Source: Alentia gelatinosa
Lineage: Eukaryota > Annelida > Polychaeta > Phyllodocida > Polynoidae
DNA: 64,000 nt
Direction: 5' to 3'
Assembly: GCA_950022655.1 (NCBI GenBank)
Contig: OX465579.1
Span: 177,763,263 to 177,827,262 of the forward strand
Positions 11,092 through 23,204 of the stretch are shown in pieces; within the stretch, counting starts at the first letter, position 1; every line of letters starts with the position of its first letter. A model generated the notes under the pieces. That model saw only the letters and a list, made by a program, of their open reading frames with translations. It was not told the origin of the DNA and did not search any database. A program made the translations under genes and the position numbers.

Positions 11092-13559
11092 TCATAGCTT
11101 CTTCGGGCGCCATCCGCCAACAAAGTCCAGCACCTTCTTCCTCTCCAAGGCGTTGAGTTCGGGGAAGCCCTCCTTGAGGAGTGCGGTGTCAAGCTCAAGG
11201 AGGAGCTTGCCGTCAATCTGCTCCTCCACGAAGCGGAAGACAACCTTGTCCTTCATCCCAATGTAGCGCAGGCAGTGCGCAATCTCTGTGACCGACAGGG
11301 ACGCCAGGTCATCCGGCGGTGTCCACGTCGGGTCCTCGCTCGGCGCGCGGTACGGAGAGTCAAGGTCCAGGTGAAAATCGCTCATCCGGGGACTCACGAA
11401 GATGCCTGAATCGGCCCGATTGGTAAGATCCCGCTCGGGGGAGGGCGGGAACTCTCCAGAGGAATTGCTGAGGTCCTGTGGAGGTGACACAGAGTTGGGC
11501 CGACGGATTGGGATGAAGATGTTCTCCCGTGGGTTACTCGAAGTTCGGTTGGGCGGCGCAGGTGGCGCTGTGGCCGGACCAGAAATGTGCGGGTGTTGAA
11601 CCGGAAGGTGGTCCGGGCGACGCGCGGGCGTGGGCTGCACCAGAGCGAGGCTCTTGACATTGTGCCTTCGGAGAGTCGCTTCGGGGTGCCCCACGCGATA
11701 CTGTGGGCGGTTCCGGTACGTGTCATCCATACTACGCATGTGCATGGTGGTGGTGGCATCCATGGACACAGGGCGATTTCGCGGATACGGTAAGGTCTCA
11801 CTACGCAGTTTATTCTGATTCACCTCCTCCGTCATTGAGTCTGGATCAAAGATGGTCTCCAGGAAGGCATTGATGTCCTCATGCGACTGCAGAGCCCCTG
11901 GTGCAGTATTACCACCTCCGGGTTTAGGCTTCGGGGGCACTTTGGGCGCCCGAACACCATTCCCATTGGCCAAATGACTCCCCCTCCCTGCAGCAGGAAC
12001 CTCCCCAGAGCCTTGCATGCGATTTAACTCCTGGACCGAATCGGACAGAAACGCGTCTAATCGCTCTCTCAGCTGCCGACCCAGATTATCCCCTCTGACA
12101 TGATTAGCACTCGTCTCGGGATGGGGATTAGTGGGATTAGTGGGATTAGCGGGCTGGGATTTACGGTTAAACATAGAGACGGAGTCGCTCACAGAGGTGG
12201 TGAGTTTACGATGCTGAGCCGGGACAGTGATGTTCAGATCCAAATCGGACCAGCTCGTCGGCGGGGCGATTATATCCTCACCCCCGACCGAGACCGTCTC
12301 CGGGTGACCGGACGTGCGCTCCAACCTCGTCCTGGAGTACGAGGCGTGCACGGGGAGCGCGTGCAGCGTGTCAGCAGACTCAGCAAACATGGAGGGCGGA
12401 GGGGGGACTACATCATGCGGTACATTCATCACAGGCTGAGAGGCAGGAGGAGGAGGAGGAGGTGGTGGAGGTGGTGGTGGAGGTGGTGGTGGGGATCGTC
12501 TCCCTCTGTCCCCTGGGATCTCCTCGTAACTATCATCATAGATTATCACAGGATTATCGTTAATCTGCACACGCCCGGTTTTTCGCGGGGATTTGGGTCT
12601 GGTGCTGCTGAGGGTGCTTTGTGGCTGTGGTTGAGGTTTACTTTCCGCATCCTCATCCTCTGTATAGTCACTGAAATCTGAGTCGTCCGTAAAATCATCT
12701 GTCGTGTCCATGGACTCAGATCCTTCAGAATGTAGCTGCGCGGAGGGTAGCGGCGGTAGGGATCTGACCGTCTTACTACCCTCCTCCTTCCCAGTTGAGT
12801 CTTTCAACTTGACATGCTCCGGGTAGAAGCTCTGCACCACCTTGATACTATTCACGTACCCGTCTATCTGCTCCTCGCATTGCTTCATCGACTTCTGTAT
12901 CACCGGGTGGTCGAAGTACCGATACGCATCCGTGGAGATGATGAATTTAATCTCGGAATCCGTGGGGAACTCCACCATGAAGTGCCTCTGTGCACCCAGC
13001 GTGCATGCTATAACCGTTTCCTCGTGGTACACATCCTCCAATCGCAGTAACCCCGTGAAGGAGCATGGAGAACTGGGCGGTTGTCCCCAGCACAGCTTCA
13101 TATGCGTCGGGAGGTCAGTACCCCGCACCACATCGGCTAGCTGATACACGCAATCCTCAGACGAGGTCCCCGGGTCGCCGATAGGGCTGAAATGTCCCTC
13201 CAGGGTGAGGTCCAGAAGCACCTCCTGACCATCCAAGTCCCGGCAGCGCAGGTACTGCTCCTCTGTCACGTAGGTGGTCGTCTTCTTGCCGAACATCCAG
13301 CAGAGGCAGCAGGATCTGCGGGTCTGCTCCACACACTCGCTCTGGATGGACTCGTAGTTGAGCAGCTCGCCTTCGTTGAGCTGCTCCCTCACGTAGACCC
13401 GCAGCGGGCTGGACTTGGACTTGGCGCGACCCATGGCTCGGCGGAAGCAGGGGACGGAGGAACGGACGAGGAAGGCCTTGGGTTTGAGCTCCACGACCTC
13501 CTGGACGGACTTCAGGGTCTTCCCGACGGCGCCTGAGTCCTGCAGGAAGTAGAACCAGC
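11092..13559 (-). CDS. GAREM: GAREM-like adaptor, terminal coding exon (rest of CABIT, proline-rich region, SAM domain)
   Basis: This exon encodes 821 residues (172-992 of the predicted protein) and a TGA stop at 11092-11094. Residues 172 to about 420 finish the CABIT domain, including a basic, Cys-rich segment (RRSCCLCWMFGKK). A Ser/Asp/Glu-rich stretch follows. Then come a Tyr motif, SYEEIP (Tyr near 515), 16 consecutive prolines (about 527-542) and a basic VPPKPKP SH3-ligand motif. A YRN motif (Tyr near 785) fits the pYxN pattern bound by the GRB2 SH2 domain. Residues from about 918 form a SAM-like domain (LSVTEIAHCLRYIGMKDKVV, IDGKLLLEL) ending in GGWRPKKL, very like the vertebrate GAREM C-terminus. 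The open frame continues upstream to a Met at 13575, but that Met lies in the intron: the acceptor is TTTGCAG at 13560-13566. A large terminal exon is normal for this family. The plus-strand frames here are shadows. Confidence 0.92.
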
Positions 13560-13592
13560 CTGCAAAGACATGCAAACAGGCAGTGGTTAGAC
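13560..13592 (-). other. Splice acceptor and branch-point candidate of the terminal exon
   Basis: The minus strand reads a CTAAC branch-site motif at 13586-13590 (branch A at 13587), then a pyrimidine-containing stretch and TTTGCAG. The branch A lies 27 nt from the last intron base, a typical spacing. A MITE of the TATCCTACCCC type starts at about 13621, just beyond this block, so the acceptor signal has been left intact. Confidence 0.78.
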
Positions 13593-13620
13593 ATGGGATC
13601 CATTTGTTGTTTTAGTAGAT

Positions 13621-13930
13621 ATTATCCTACCCCTAATATAAAATCCCATAGGCTTAACATTGAATTTACGTATGCCACGCTGACTGGCATACGGAGTTTT
13701 ATATACCACTAGTGACATACAGAATTTTTATCACGTAATATTCCAAAATCGAGGAGATAGGGTAGGTTAAAATCAAAACCTGATTCATTTTAATCATGGC
13801 CACCGCATTCCACTCCTGGAGTTTGGGCTCCGGACTTCACTCAGCTTCGCCTCGTGGAATCATTATGCCAAACTCCAGTCATGGCATACGGGTGCCAAGA
13901 TTAAAACTCATCAAGTTTTACGATATTATT
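13621..13930. mobile_element. TATCCTACCCC-type C2 MITE just inside the GAREM intron
   Basis: Starts TATCCTACCCCTAATATAAA with CCCATAGGCTTAACATTGAA, then GGGTAGGTTAAAATC and inverted arms around CACTCCTGGAGTTTG/CAAACTCCAGTCATGG. It lies about 60 nt from the acceptor of the terminal exon but does not overlap the branch site. Confidence 0.68.
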
Positions 13931-13966
13931 GTGGTACAGTAAAACCCTGCTTCTGGGACACCTCGC

Positions 13967-14307
13967 TTTACCCTTTAAGGACGACCACCTATGGCAGAAC
14001 TCCACACTTGGGGACGGCTACTAGAGACTATGTACAGTTCTAGGGGACGGGGGCATTGTCCTCGGAACTCAAAATTCGAAGGTTTATCACGTGATAAAAT
14101 TTGTTATCCTTAATATTTCTTTTTCTATTATTTAGAATTCTAAAATATGAAGTTATACCTACATTCTGTACACATTTCAAGTTTATTGTTAAAATATATC
14201 CTTTTCAAAAGCAATTTCATAAATATCCAGCAAAAGATACCTTAAGGCATGACCCACCCCCAGCTCGGTGATGCTCTAAGGCATCATCCGCCCTTAAAGG
14301 GTTAAGG
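13967..14307. mobile_element. piggyBac-like MITE (TTAA, CCCTTTARGGACG ends)
   Basis: The left end reads TTACCCTTTAAGGACG and the right end reads CCCTTAAAGGGTTAA. The sub-terminal ATGCTCTAAGGCATCATCCG matches the copy at 19962-20331. TTAA flanks with CCCTTT ends are typical of piggyBac relatives. It appears inserted into another repeat, because TCTGGGACACCTCGCTT on its left and GGGACACCCCGCTTCG on its right are similar. Confidence 0.7.
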
Positions 14308-14384
14308 GGACACCCCGCTTCGCTTCGTGAATTACTCTGCAGTCAAACTCGGTGGACTACAGACCAAGTTTCCTTCTATATGTC

Positions 14385-14705
14385 TACCACTGCTGGAGGT
14401 GTAGGAGAAAGGTGGCTGCACATCACACCACATACACATGATATGAGTAGGACTGGCCTTTGATTAAGCAGTAAATCTACCACTGCTGGGGGTGAAGGAG
14501 AAAGGTGGCTGTACACCACACCACATAGACATGGCATGAGAAGGATTGGCCTTTGTTATAGCAGTAAATCTACCACTGCTGGGGGTGAAGGAGAAAGGTG
14601 GCTGTACACCACACCACAAAGACATGGTATGAGAAGGACTGGTCTTTGATATCACAATAATTGAGGTGAAGGAGAAAGGTGGAATACCATACAATTGAGT
14701 AACAG
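14385..14705 (-). repeat. 93-bp array of family J (SINE body repeat)
   Basis: TACCACTGCTGG starts at 14385, 14478 and 14571, a period of 93 bp, with a partial fourth unit. The unit matches arrays at 43928-44360 and the body attached to a tRNA-like head at 54795-54868. A 103-codon minus frame here is an artefact of the 93-bp period. Confidence 0.85.
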
Positions 14706-15077
14706 TCGAGTCGAAGTTGGTTAGATATGCTTTAAAGGCATATCGGACAGTCTTTGTCAGCAAATTAAAAGCCATGTCATTTTCCTGAAAATGAAGTATA
14801 ATCTTTTGAAAGTATTACAGAATACACATCTTACATACAAAAACGGAGGTCAAATAGACAGTGATTAGAAATATGACCCAATCTGTCATAGTAGAACCCT
14901 GTGTCGCACTGGTGCAAGCTGTGCAAATGTGGTCTGAAGGGCAAAATGTGTATTTTACCGAAATTTATTTTCCTACACTTTCCTTTCATTTATAATGTTG
15001 TCATTCCATTTCCAGAGTTTCAAACCCAAATTAAGTTCCTACACGGAAACGGGAGGTTATTAGAAATGCTTTTAATA

Positions 15078-15490
15078 GGCAATTCATCTTGGGTTTCTAT
15101 GACAATTATCTCCACCCCGGTATTTTTCTCCATAGGCTTAACGTTAGAAACTCGTACTCCACAGCTGTGAGAGTATTGTACCCNNNNNNNNNNNNNNNNN
15201 NNNNNNNNNNNNNNNNNNNNNNNNNNNNNNNNNNNNNNNNNNNNNNNNNNNNNNNNNNNNNNNNNNNNNNNNNNNNNNNNNNNNNNNNNNNNNNNNNNNN
15301 NNNNNNNNNNNNNNNNNNNNNNNNNNNNNNNNNNNNNNNNNNNNNNNNNNNNNNNNNNNNNNNNNNNNNNNNNNNNNNNNNNNTTAAGGCAATTCATCTT
15401 GGGTTTCTATACAATTATCTCACCCCGGTATTTTTCTCCATAGGCTTAACGTTAAGAACTCATACTCCACGGCCGTGAAAGTAGTGTCCC
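15078..15490. other. Assembly gap flanked by a duplicated C2 MITE end
   Basis: 200 Ns occupy 15184-15383. The 105 bp left of the gap and the 105 bp right of it are nearly identical (both run from GGCAATTCATCTTGGGTTTC to GGCTTAACGTTA and beyond), with small indels. Protein frames crossing the gap are meaningless. Confidence 0.9.
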
Positions 15491-15690
15491 CCATATTCAA
15501 TTGCTGATTGGGAGAGTTATTCTATTAATTAATAATGTTATACAGGGTGAGGTAAAATCAGAAAACCACTTCATGAAAATAATTTGGTCCGCACTTCACC
15601 TCGTTTGACCGCAACGTAATTCGTTCAGCTTTGCTTCACGGATTACTCCACAGTCAAAAAGTTATTTTCATCTCGTGACTTTCCTTCTAA
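15490..15690 (+). mobile_element. Remaining part of C2 MITE right of the gap
   Basis: CACGGCCGTGAAAGTAGTG (about 15468), a GGGTGAGGTAAAATCAGAAA segment and paired arms around GTTTGACCGCAACG and CTCCACAGTCAAA complete a C2 element comparable to 39740-40010. Confidence 0.6.
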
Positions 15691-15783
15691 ATATATAAGG
15701 GACCATACTTAGAGTATGTACGCACTGAAGGGGCATCAAATAGTTTGAAAATGTTGGTCATTCTCTGTACTATTGCCTGCAGG

Positions 15784-15784
<1 letters not shown>

Positions 15785-15844
<60 letters not shown>

Positions 15845-15883
15845 GAGAGAGGGAGAGAGAGAGAGAGAGAGGGGAGAGAGAGA

Positions 15884-15960
<77 letters not shown>

Positions 15961-15968
15961 GAGAGAGG

Positions 15969-16002
<34 letters not shown>

Positions 16003-16050
16003 GAGAGGGAGAGAGAGAGAGAGAGAGGAGGGAGAGAGAGAGAGAGAGAG

Positions 16051-16133
<83 letters not shown>
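15785..16133. repeat. (GA)n purine tract, about 350 bp
   Basis: Almost pure GA dinucleotides with scattered GG interruptions, purine on the plus strand. The frames it creates (Arg-Glu or Ser-Leu repeats) are not genes. Such mirror-symmetric purine tracts can form triplex DNA. Confidence 0.97.
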
Positions 16134-16134
<1 letters not shown>

Positions 16135-17059
16135 CGGCACACAAGAAGCAGTCAGAAAGTTGTGTTTAAATCGCGGCGTCATAAAGGGGCTAAATATGAG
16201 AGATCGCCGATCTTCAGAGGGATACAAATTTAGAATAAACTTGACACTGATACGCAAAGGCTGGAAAGCGTTTCATGTTTTAAAAAGTGTATCAAAAACG
16301 TAATACATGACTAGGTGTCTGGAACAGAATGACACTTGGTTCTTATGTAGTTATGCACTCCAAGCACCCTTTTTCTTCTTTATGTTATAATTGATTATTA
16401 TTATTATCTGTACATGTTAACAACCGCCATTGGAAGAACTGGCCCAAAAGCCAGAAATGGTCTCTTGTTCTGTTTCATTCTGAATAAATAAAAATATAAA
16501 AATAAAAAGAGAGAGAGAGAGAGAGAGACAGAGACATAAGGTGGGGGGGCATGTAATTAAATGTATCTCCCCTGAGAACGACAGAAATGTAAATAGATGG
16601 GAAAATACATATGACAGGAAGAATCAATTCAATATAAAGAAAAACTAAAATCCGCTGAGTGTGAAGAAAGGCAATAGGAAATGCTTGGGGGTCTTGACAT
16701 CTTTTTAACCGTCCATTTAGCTGCTTATAATTAATGAGCACAGATTCTCACGGTACAAATTAAACGACCCGTTCGCTTTGTGTTGATGTGCATAAATAAT
16801 GATCTGGGAACTAAATCTGTGGTGGGAAAACGTGGGCTATAAATACACGTGTGTATCTATAGCGAGGTGAGGGGTCAGTGGGAGGGGTGTGCAGATTAAG
16901 TGTGTAATTCAATCATGGAGTGGAGCGCTGGACAGTTAACTGCTGATGTGGTGTAAATCGCTGCAGGCGTTACCACGAATTAGATCACAACTCGGTCCCA
17001 CACTCACCTCACGCGGACAATAAGCCCGGACAACTAAAGGCCTGTTTACACTACCGTAT

Positions 17060-17256
17060 TAAGGCCCGCTTCCATTGGCCGACAAATATTGTGCAGATTT
17101 TTTGTGTTCTCCTGATAGCCTATTTCCATTGGCCATCACTGATATACAGTCAGGAACCACCGACGGACCGTAGCACTGCTGACGCCAAATGGAAATAGGC
17201 TTTTACGAGAACACAGAAAATCTACACCGTGTTTGTCGGCCAATGGAAAAATGCCT
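17060..17256. mobile_element. Family L hairpin MITE
   Basis: The left arm, CTTCCATTGGCCGACAAATA, and the right arm, GTGTTTGTCGGCCAATGGAA, are inverted copies. A second inner pair is CTATTTCCATTGGCC and CCAAATGGAAATAGG. The core contains TACAGTCAGGAACCACCGA. Other copies: about 17750-17830, 19294-19390 and 37835-38266. Confidence 0.78.
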
Positions 17257-17317
17257 ATACTAAGATGGAACCATTGCGAATCAGATGAGATAAGCAACTA
17301 CTGAGCATACTAAATAA

Positions 17318-17515
17318 AATGTCGAAAAAGCTGTCGATAATAGAAGCCTTAAGACAAGAAGCAATGTTAAAGTCAGGTTTATAGAAAGGAGATTTAAGAG
17401 TATGACCATGTGCCGTAGGCTGAAGTTGTGGGACGCCCTACCCACCGAACTACAAAGATCTGGGAGCAAGGAAGAATTCAAAAGAGGGATTGGGAAACCT
17501 TTCGATAATAAATGA
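17318..17515 (+). pseudogene. Non-LTR retrotransposon reverse transcriptase, C-terminal fragment
   Basis: The plus-strand frame ends RFKSMTMCRRLKLWDALPTE...EEFKRG, then PFDNK and a TGA at 17513-17515. The R...LWDALP...FK pattern is the usual extreme C-terminus of CR1/Jockey-type ORF2 proteins. It begins after an in-frame stop near 17310, so only a 5'-truncated tail remains. Confidence 0.6.
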
Positions 17516-18627
17516 GTGGATCTGCTAGATTAAGATGATTAAATAATTTTTCCTACATCCTCGTCAATTTTAACCGACTGTTCAAATACAATTATGTATG
17601 TTACAAGCTTTATGTATTTTCACTGGAAGATCTTCCAACATTGAAAGAAGTGAAATAAACATACTAAAGAAAATTGACTCCCGACAGATTTGTCGGCCAA
17701 CATCCAACAAACTTTAAACTTTTTTTCTATCAGAAATTCGTAAGTTGAAATTTAAAGCCCGTTTCCATTGGCTGACAAAAATGGCACCGATTAATTGAAT
17801 TCCCCTATCAGTCTGTTGGTGGGTTTATCAATTTATCGGTGAGGGTATATTGTATGCACTGTTTCTACTGTATATTCTAGGCACAAACACATTTAATTGG
17901 CATTTTTACATAATCTATGCCAAATAAATCTGTGAGCATTCTCTGCAGGTCTCTGATACAAATTTCGTTGGTGGAGGCTGACAATGCTTCAGACTCCAAA
18001 AGTCAGCAGGTAGAAACAGCTCCGCAGGAAATCCTCTATTGTGATAGAACCATTCCCTTTGAAAGACGGTATAGCTAAATTCTAGTGCCCAACTTTATAA
18101 ATTAACGTTAAAAAGCCAGACGTTAACTTCTGATCCCAGACAGAGATTTCTATGGATCCACCAGGATCTGAAACATCAGATTTATTAATCTTTTTAGGTT
18201 GGCAAAGATAGATCCATGAAAAGGTATTTTGATAACAGACACAAAGGATCTGAAGATGAATAATAGTCTATGGCCAAACATAATCGACCAATCGGAATGT
18301 AGGTCATAGTCCGCTGCTAAGTTGGAGCGTCACAGCAATGGTCTGAAAAAATATTACGATCCTTTGATTCAAGAGCAGTTATAAAACATATAAATGAGGA
18401 ATACGACCTACATTCCGTTTCGTCGATTATATTTGGTGAAAGAACCATTATTTATCTTCAGTTCCTTTGTGTCTGTTATCAATATGCCAACCTAAGATTA
18501 CGGACATGGCTAGTCAAAGAAATCAGGTTTAATTTGCATAGTTTCTCCTACAAGTGTTCTTCTTCGGAGTAAGATGAAAACACATTGGATGAACGTGAAC
18601 CACGGGTAATAGTTTTAGTCTAGTCTA

Positions 18628-19292
18628 AAGTGGGATTCACACGATGGGATTCATGTACCTCATAGGGTGTTAGGTTGAGACAAATCCTGCTGAGATTCAT
18701 GTACCTCACAGGGTGTTTGGCTGAGACAAATCCTGCTGAGATTCATGTACCTCACAGGGTGTTTGTCTGAGACAAATCCTGCTGGGATTCATGTCCCTCA
18801 CAGGGTGTTTGTCTGAGACAAATCCTGCCGGGATTCATGTACCTCACAGGGTGTTTGTCTGAGACAAATCCTGCTGAGATTCATGTACCTAACAGGGTGC
18901 TTGTCTGAGACAAATCCTGCTGGGATTCATGTACCCCACAGGGTGCTTGTCTGAGACAAATCCTGCTGGGATTCATGTACCTCGCAGGGTGTTTGTCTGA
19001 GACAAATCCTACTGAGATTCATGTACCTCACAGGGTGTTTGTCTGAAACAAATCCTGCTGAGATTCATGTACCTCTACTGGAACACGACATCTTTGTCTA
19101 AATTGTAGGGTTCCATTTCCCTGAGACATGTTTTTCCCCTTCAATTGTTTACCCTTAACGAGGAATAGAATCTCACGAGATTTTGAACCCTGTGAGGTAC
19201 ATGGATCCCACTGTATGAATTCCACCTAACAAGGAACAGAATCTCATGTGATTTTGAACACTGTGAGGTACATGAATCCCACCGTGTGAATT
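18628..19292. mobile_element. Family N MITE expanded by a 46-bp array
   Basis: The ends are AAGTGGGATTCACACGATGG (left) and ATGAATCCCACCGTGTGAAT (right), matching the compact copy at 30735-30972. The sequence next to the left end, GATTCATGTACCTCACAGGG, is repeated ten times at 18648, 18694, 18740, 18786, 18832 and on to 19062, always 46 bp apart. The element is inserted in a family L repeat, which resumes at about 19294 with CCTATTTCCCGTCACCG. Confidence 0.85.
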
Positions 19293-19293
19293 C

Positions 19294-19400
19294 CTTCGGC
19301 CTATTTCCCGTCACCGATCTACAGTCAGGAACCACCGATGAACACAAATGACGGTCAATGGAAACAGACTTTAAGGGGAACTCATAAAATCTCTGCCGTT
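19294..19400. mobile_element. Family L fragment
   Basis: TCTACAGTCAGGAACCACCG and CAATGGAAACAGACTTTAAG match the family L copy at 37835-38266. The left half is displaced by the family N insertion. Confidence 0.65.
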
Positions 19401-19961
19401 CAAAGAAGATTTTGGAAATCAACTATAAACTCCTAGCGTACATTCATCTATGGGCCTCCGGGAGAGGGACTCCAACCTAATCCAAATAATCCAAGGTAGG
19501 TAGGGAGCTAAAGTTAAATGGAGGACAAAGGTCATTTAATTTTATGATGTTAGTTTCATCATATCATCCGTTAATGTCGTCCGCTAATGCTACATTTATT
19601 GGCCTTCCTCTGATACTTTATAGAGTCTCCAGAGGTTACTAATCTCCCGATTATCGCCCGGGTAAAGCAAAGTTCCGCTCCCGATAGACTTGGCACACTA
19701 CAACAACATGAACCACAGTTTTCTGGTTTATAACTGGAGAAACTGAATATAATTTCGGATTTCTATGTAGAAATAGCTGAAATCTGGGTTACGGGTCAGC
19801 GAAAACCGGATCTTGCAAAACAGACTGGATTACGGGATACCTCAATAGGGTCTATGGGATTTTGATTTGGTCCTCAGTCTAGTCTTGGCCAATGAAATTC
19901 TGCTGTCGTGAAACTTCAGTTTCTCGTACATCCCCAACATTTCAGCTTCTGGGCTTGAATT

Positions 19962-20331
19962 AACCCTTTAGGGACGGCTGCCTGGGGCTGAGCTAGTCCC
20001 ATAAGGACGGGTGCTGGTGGCAATTTGTCTGGCTAGGGAACGGGCACATGATGGTTAAAACTGATAATTCAAGTTTGTAATCATGCAATATCATACATAA
20101 TCATAAATATTCTATTTCTTTTGAATAGAAATATTAAATACGATGTTATATCTACATTTTCCGAAGATTTCATGGATATTGCTCTATCATTTCTTTGTTA
20201 AAATATTTTTGTTAATATTGGAACAATGATGCCTCAAGGCATCATGCGTCTTTAGTGCGGTGATGCCTAGAGGCACCATGTGTCTTTAGAGCAGTGATGC
20301 GTCCAGGCATCATGCGTCCTTAAAGGGTTAA
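19962..20331. mobile_element. piggyBac-like MITE with perfect TTAACCCTTT ends
   Basis: Starts TTAACCCTTTAGGGACGGCT and ends CATGCGTCCTTAAAGGGTTA followed by A, so TTAA lies at both ends. Three internal repeats of GATGCCTMRAGGCAYCATG lie near the right end. It matches 13967-14307. No transposase. Confidence 0.8.
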
Positions 20332-20339
20332 GTGGAATT

Positions 20340-20830
20340 ACAAATGAAGAACGTACAAGCTACGCTGGCCGCCAGAGCTACACCACCTTAGCTCTTGTTG
20401 GGTTAGCCTGGCAGCCTGGCCTAGTTGGACTATAGGCCAGGTAACGGGTTGCAGTTTCGTAGTGCATTATTGGTAACGCCTCCATTTTTCTGTTGCATTG
20501 TGGGATTGGCAGACCACCAGATACACTGGTTGCCGGGGTATCTACTAGGGGGCTCGGCGGAGATACATGCGGAACCCAGCCAAACCACTAGTCCACTAGT
20601 GCCCTGGCCCTGGCGACAACGGGAGGTACTACAGTCTAGTTGAAGGTCGTAGGAACCCGTTACCTGTCCCTTATTTCATTAGGGCAGGGAACCAGTCCAT
20701 TGTTGGGTCACCTTCACCCACTACCTGTGAGTGTCTGGCACTCTCCCTGCAGAACCTTTGTGTGACCTGGACCTATGCTTAGAGAGTAAGATACTTCTCA
20801 CTCTTGAACCCATTTTTACCTATTCTTATT
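20340..20830. repeat. Dispersed repeat with GGCCAGGTAACGGGTT motif
   Basis: CTATAGGCCAGGTAACGGGT at about 20430 and GGAACCCGTTACCTGTCCCT at about 20650 are inverted with respect to each other. Both recur in opposite order at 40390-40860 (GGGACTGGTAAC; GGAACCCGTTACCTGGCCTA). The short open frame at 20425 is not convincing. Confidence 0.5.
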
Positions 20831-20839
20831 TCCTTTTGT

Positions 20840-23180
20840 GTGCATCTTGAATAAAATAACCTTTAAAGGTAGACTTTGTTATCAAGTTGGTGGGTTATGA
20901 ATACTTCTTGATAGGCATTTCTGCTCTAAGAACCCACGTCTACAAAAAAAAAAACTTGGTCTGAGAGTGAGAATTCGTGGTCACATGTTTGGTTCAACCA
21001 TACCGACCCCTAAATCAAAGCTCAGTGGAGAAAGGGTTGGGTGGCCAATCTACACAAAAGCGTGTCGGAGTGGTCACCGTCACTAAACCCGAGGTGGTTT
21101 ATGAGTCGGCTCATCTGATTGGCTGCTGCACACCTCCAGACGCGCGATGCCTAAAAAAGAGACTCCAGTATTTGAATCATGTCGGATTTCTTTTTAACGA
21201 GGAGAGTGACGTCGTAAAAACGGTGATGGCGTGAAATTCCCAGACGCTGCCGGAACAATGATGCCTCGGCCGAAGCGACCTTAAAAAATAAATAAAAATA
21301 AATAAATGAAATTTAAAAAAAAGAAAGAAAAGAGAATCGCGCGCCTTCTCAAGTATCCGTTGCTTCTTAAGGTGGATCTCTGAGATCCTGAACAGGTTAC
21401 TACCTCTACCCTGGATATTTCTGTCTCTTAAAGAATGTATTTGCTGGTTTTTACCCTCCATACGTACACCATCGTCGCTGGGGGTTGGCAGGTTTTTAAC
21501 TGGAACGAAATAACGTACTGCTGATAACAGGGTTTGAACAACCGACGTCCGCATCCCAAGCCGGAGGCTCTGCTGACTGCTCCACAAAGATAGGTGCGAT
21601 AACTGGACCAAATACTTAGCCTGTTGTCAACTCGGCAAAGGTCTGCTCTGGTCGCCAGTGTACTCTGAACCATGCACGACGCCATCTGGTGAATGTCGGC
21701 TGCCGTTAACCGCAGGTCCTTACAGCTCCTATTATTTCGATGACACAGGTATTTTGCCAGCAACCAGCGCAATTATTCTCGTAGCTGTTCACGGGGCAAG
21801 GTAATTGGAAAACTATTGTTCTAAATTATGATTTCAGTACAGATAGAAACAAATCCTAAGGATAGAAGTACATCTGTGTAGAGAAAAACAAAAAAAAATA
21901 GCAGGATTCAGTTAGGTACTGTACGAGAATCTCACTCTCGTGGCTCTCAGTCTCCAAGCCTAAGTTTGGTTCACTTTGTCTCTATGTGCGGGAGCTTCTC
22001 CAAGCGGATGTTATCAGAATTTACACGTTTTATAATAGGTAGGTAAATACAGCCATATGCAGGGGAGGGGTCTTCTGCATTCCAGAGATAATTCTTTAGA
22101 AGATTCTATCGAATACATCTGGTAGTGTTTAGTCCTTTCCTCAGGGACCATATATTTGGAGATTATTAACATGACGATTCTAACCTTGTCGGGCGAGAGA
22201 AAAACAAAATATGAACCCAGATGTTGCCATAATCACATTTCTTTAAAAGAATCTGTTTTTAGATTACCAATTTTATCATGTGTCATACTTTTGATGGTTT
22301 TAACTTTGCTTAACGTTTATTTTTCTTTCCAATTCCGAATGGCACCAAGCAACCAGATGGAGAAATACATGTGTACAGTGTAGACCTAGGAAAAAGATAT
22401 TCTTAGTGAGTCCTGCTATTGTGTTAAAATGTGGTATTCATTCGCTATGGTTCAATCAAATATTATTAGTTTAGATAGAAAAGGAATATCAACATAATAT
22501 TTGTTTCCGTTCCTTTTGAGAAAAATAGATATCTTCATTGAAGCTAACGTAGAGGGTTTCATTTATAAAAATAGAGCTTACACTAAGATAACGTTAATTC
22601 ATAACGAAGCTCATTTAGTATGGCAAAATGACCTTATAACCTCAGCCATACTTCCCTCACTCACTTTTAATGACTGAACCTTAATTACTCGAGACATGTG
22701 GTCACATTGCTGGGAGCTAATTATAGTGTATCGTATCTAAAATAACAGTAAAATACCCACACACAGTCATAGGAACAATAGATGGAACGGTCAGGATAAT
22801 TGAAAATACTACATCTGTTAAAGATAGTCATATATTTCACTAGAATATCACACATTAAGGTGTTACAATTATATTTTCAGTAGATGACCATATCCTAAGA
22901 AGGGATATCCTCCACAGATGGCCTTTCCGCCGGTATATCACTGTAAATATGTTACTTCTGTAGATGATAATGTATGGCACCCTCACGGGATATCAAACCT
23001 TCAAATTCAACTTTTCTGAAACAAACCGGTTTCATGCCCTATCCATACAGATCAGGTGGCAATACCGTAACGCCACCTTTATGACTGAGTACCAGTCTAT
23101 TCAGGATCGAATAAATAATGAATGAAATATAAAAATAAAACAGAATGAAGGATTGAGATTAAAAACTGAATAAGGCAACA
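20840..23180. other. Sequence without recognised gene
   Basis: Low-repeat intron sequence. Minus-strand frames of up to 144 codons around 21177-21772 have no recognisable domain and include low-complexity lysine/phenylalanine runs. Nothing here could be supported as a gene. Confidence 0.4.
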
Positions 23181-23204
23181 TTTGCTTCAAAGATGTCTGA
23201 GAGA

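Noticed and set aside
10817..11266. 149-codon plus-strand frame over the GAREM 3' end
   Set aside because: About half of it is antisense to the SAM-domain coding sequence, and the rest has no recognisable domain.
12100..12681. 193-codon plus-strand frame
   Set aside because: It is antisense to the GAREM proline-rich region. Its Arg/Trp/Gly runs mirror the GGTGG repeat.
13560..13575. Met at 13575 as a start for the 827-codon frame
   Set aside because: The first residues (MHVFAG) lie in the intron. The acceptor TTTGCAG and the CABIT continuity with the exon at 60499 explain the frame better.
18648..19080. CRISPR-like regular repeat
   Set aside because: The 46-bp units are contiguous with no unique spacers, and the DNA is eukaryotic. 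It is a minisatellite in a MITE.
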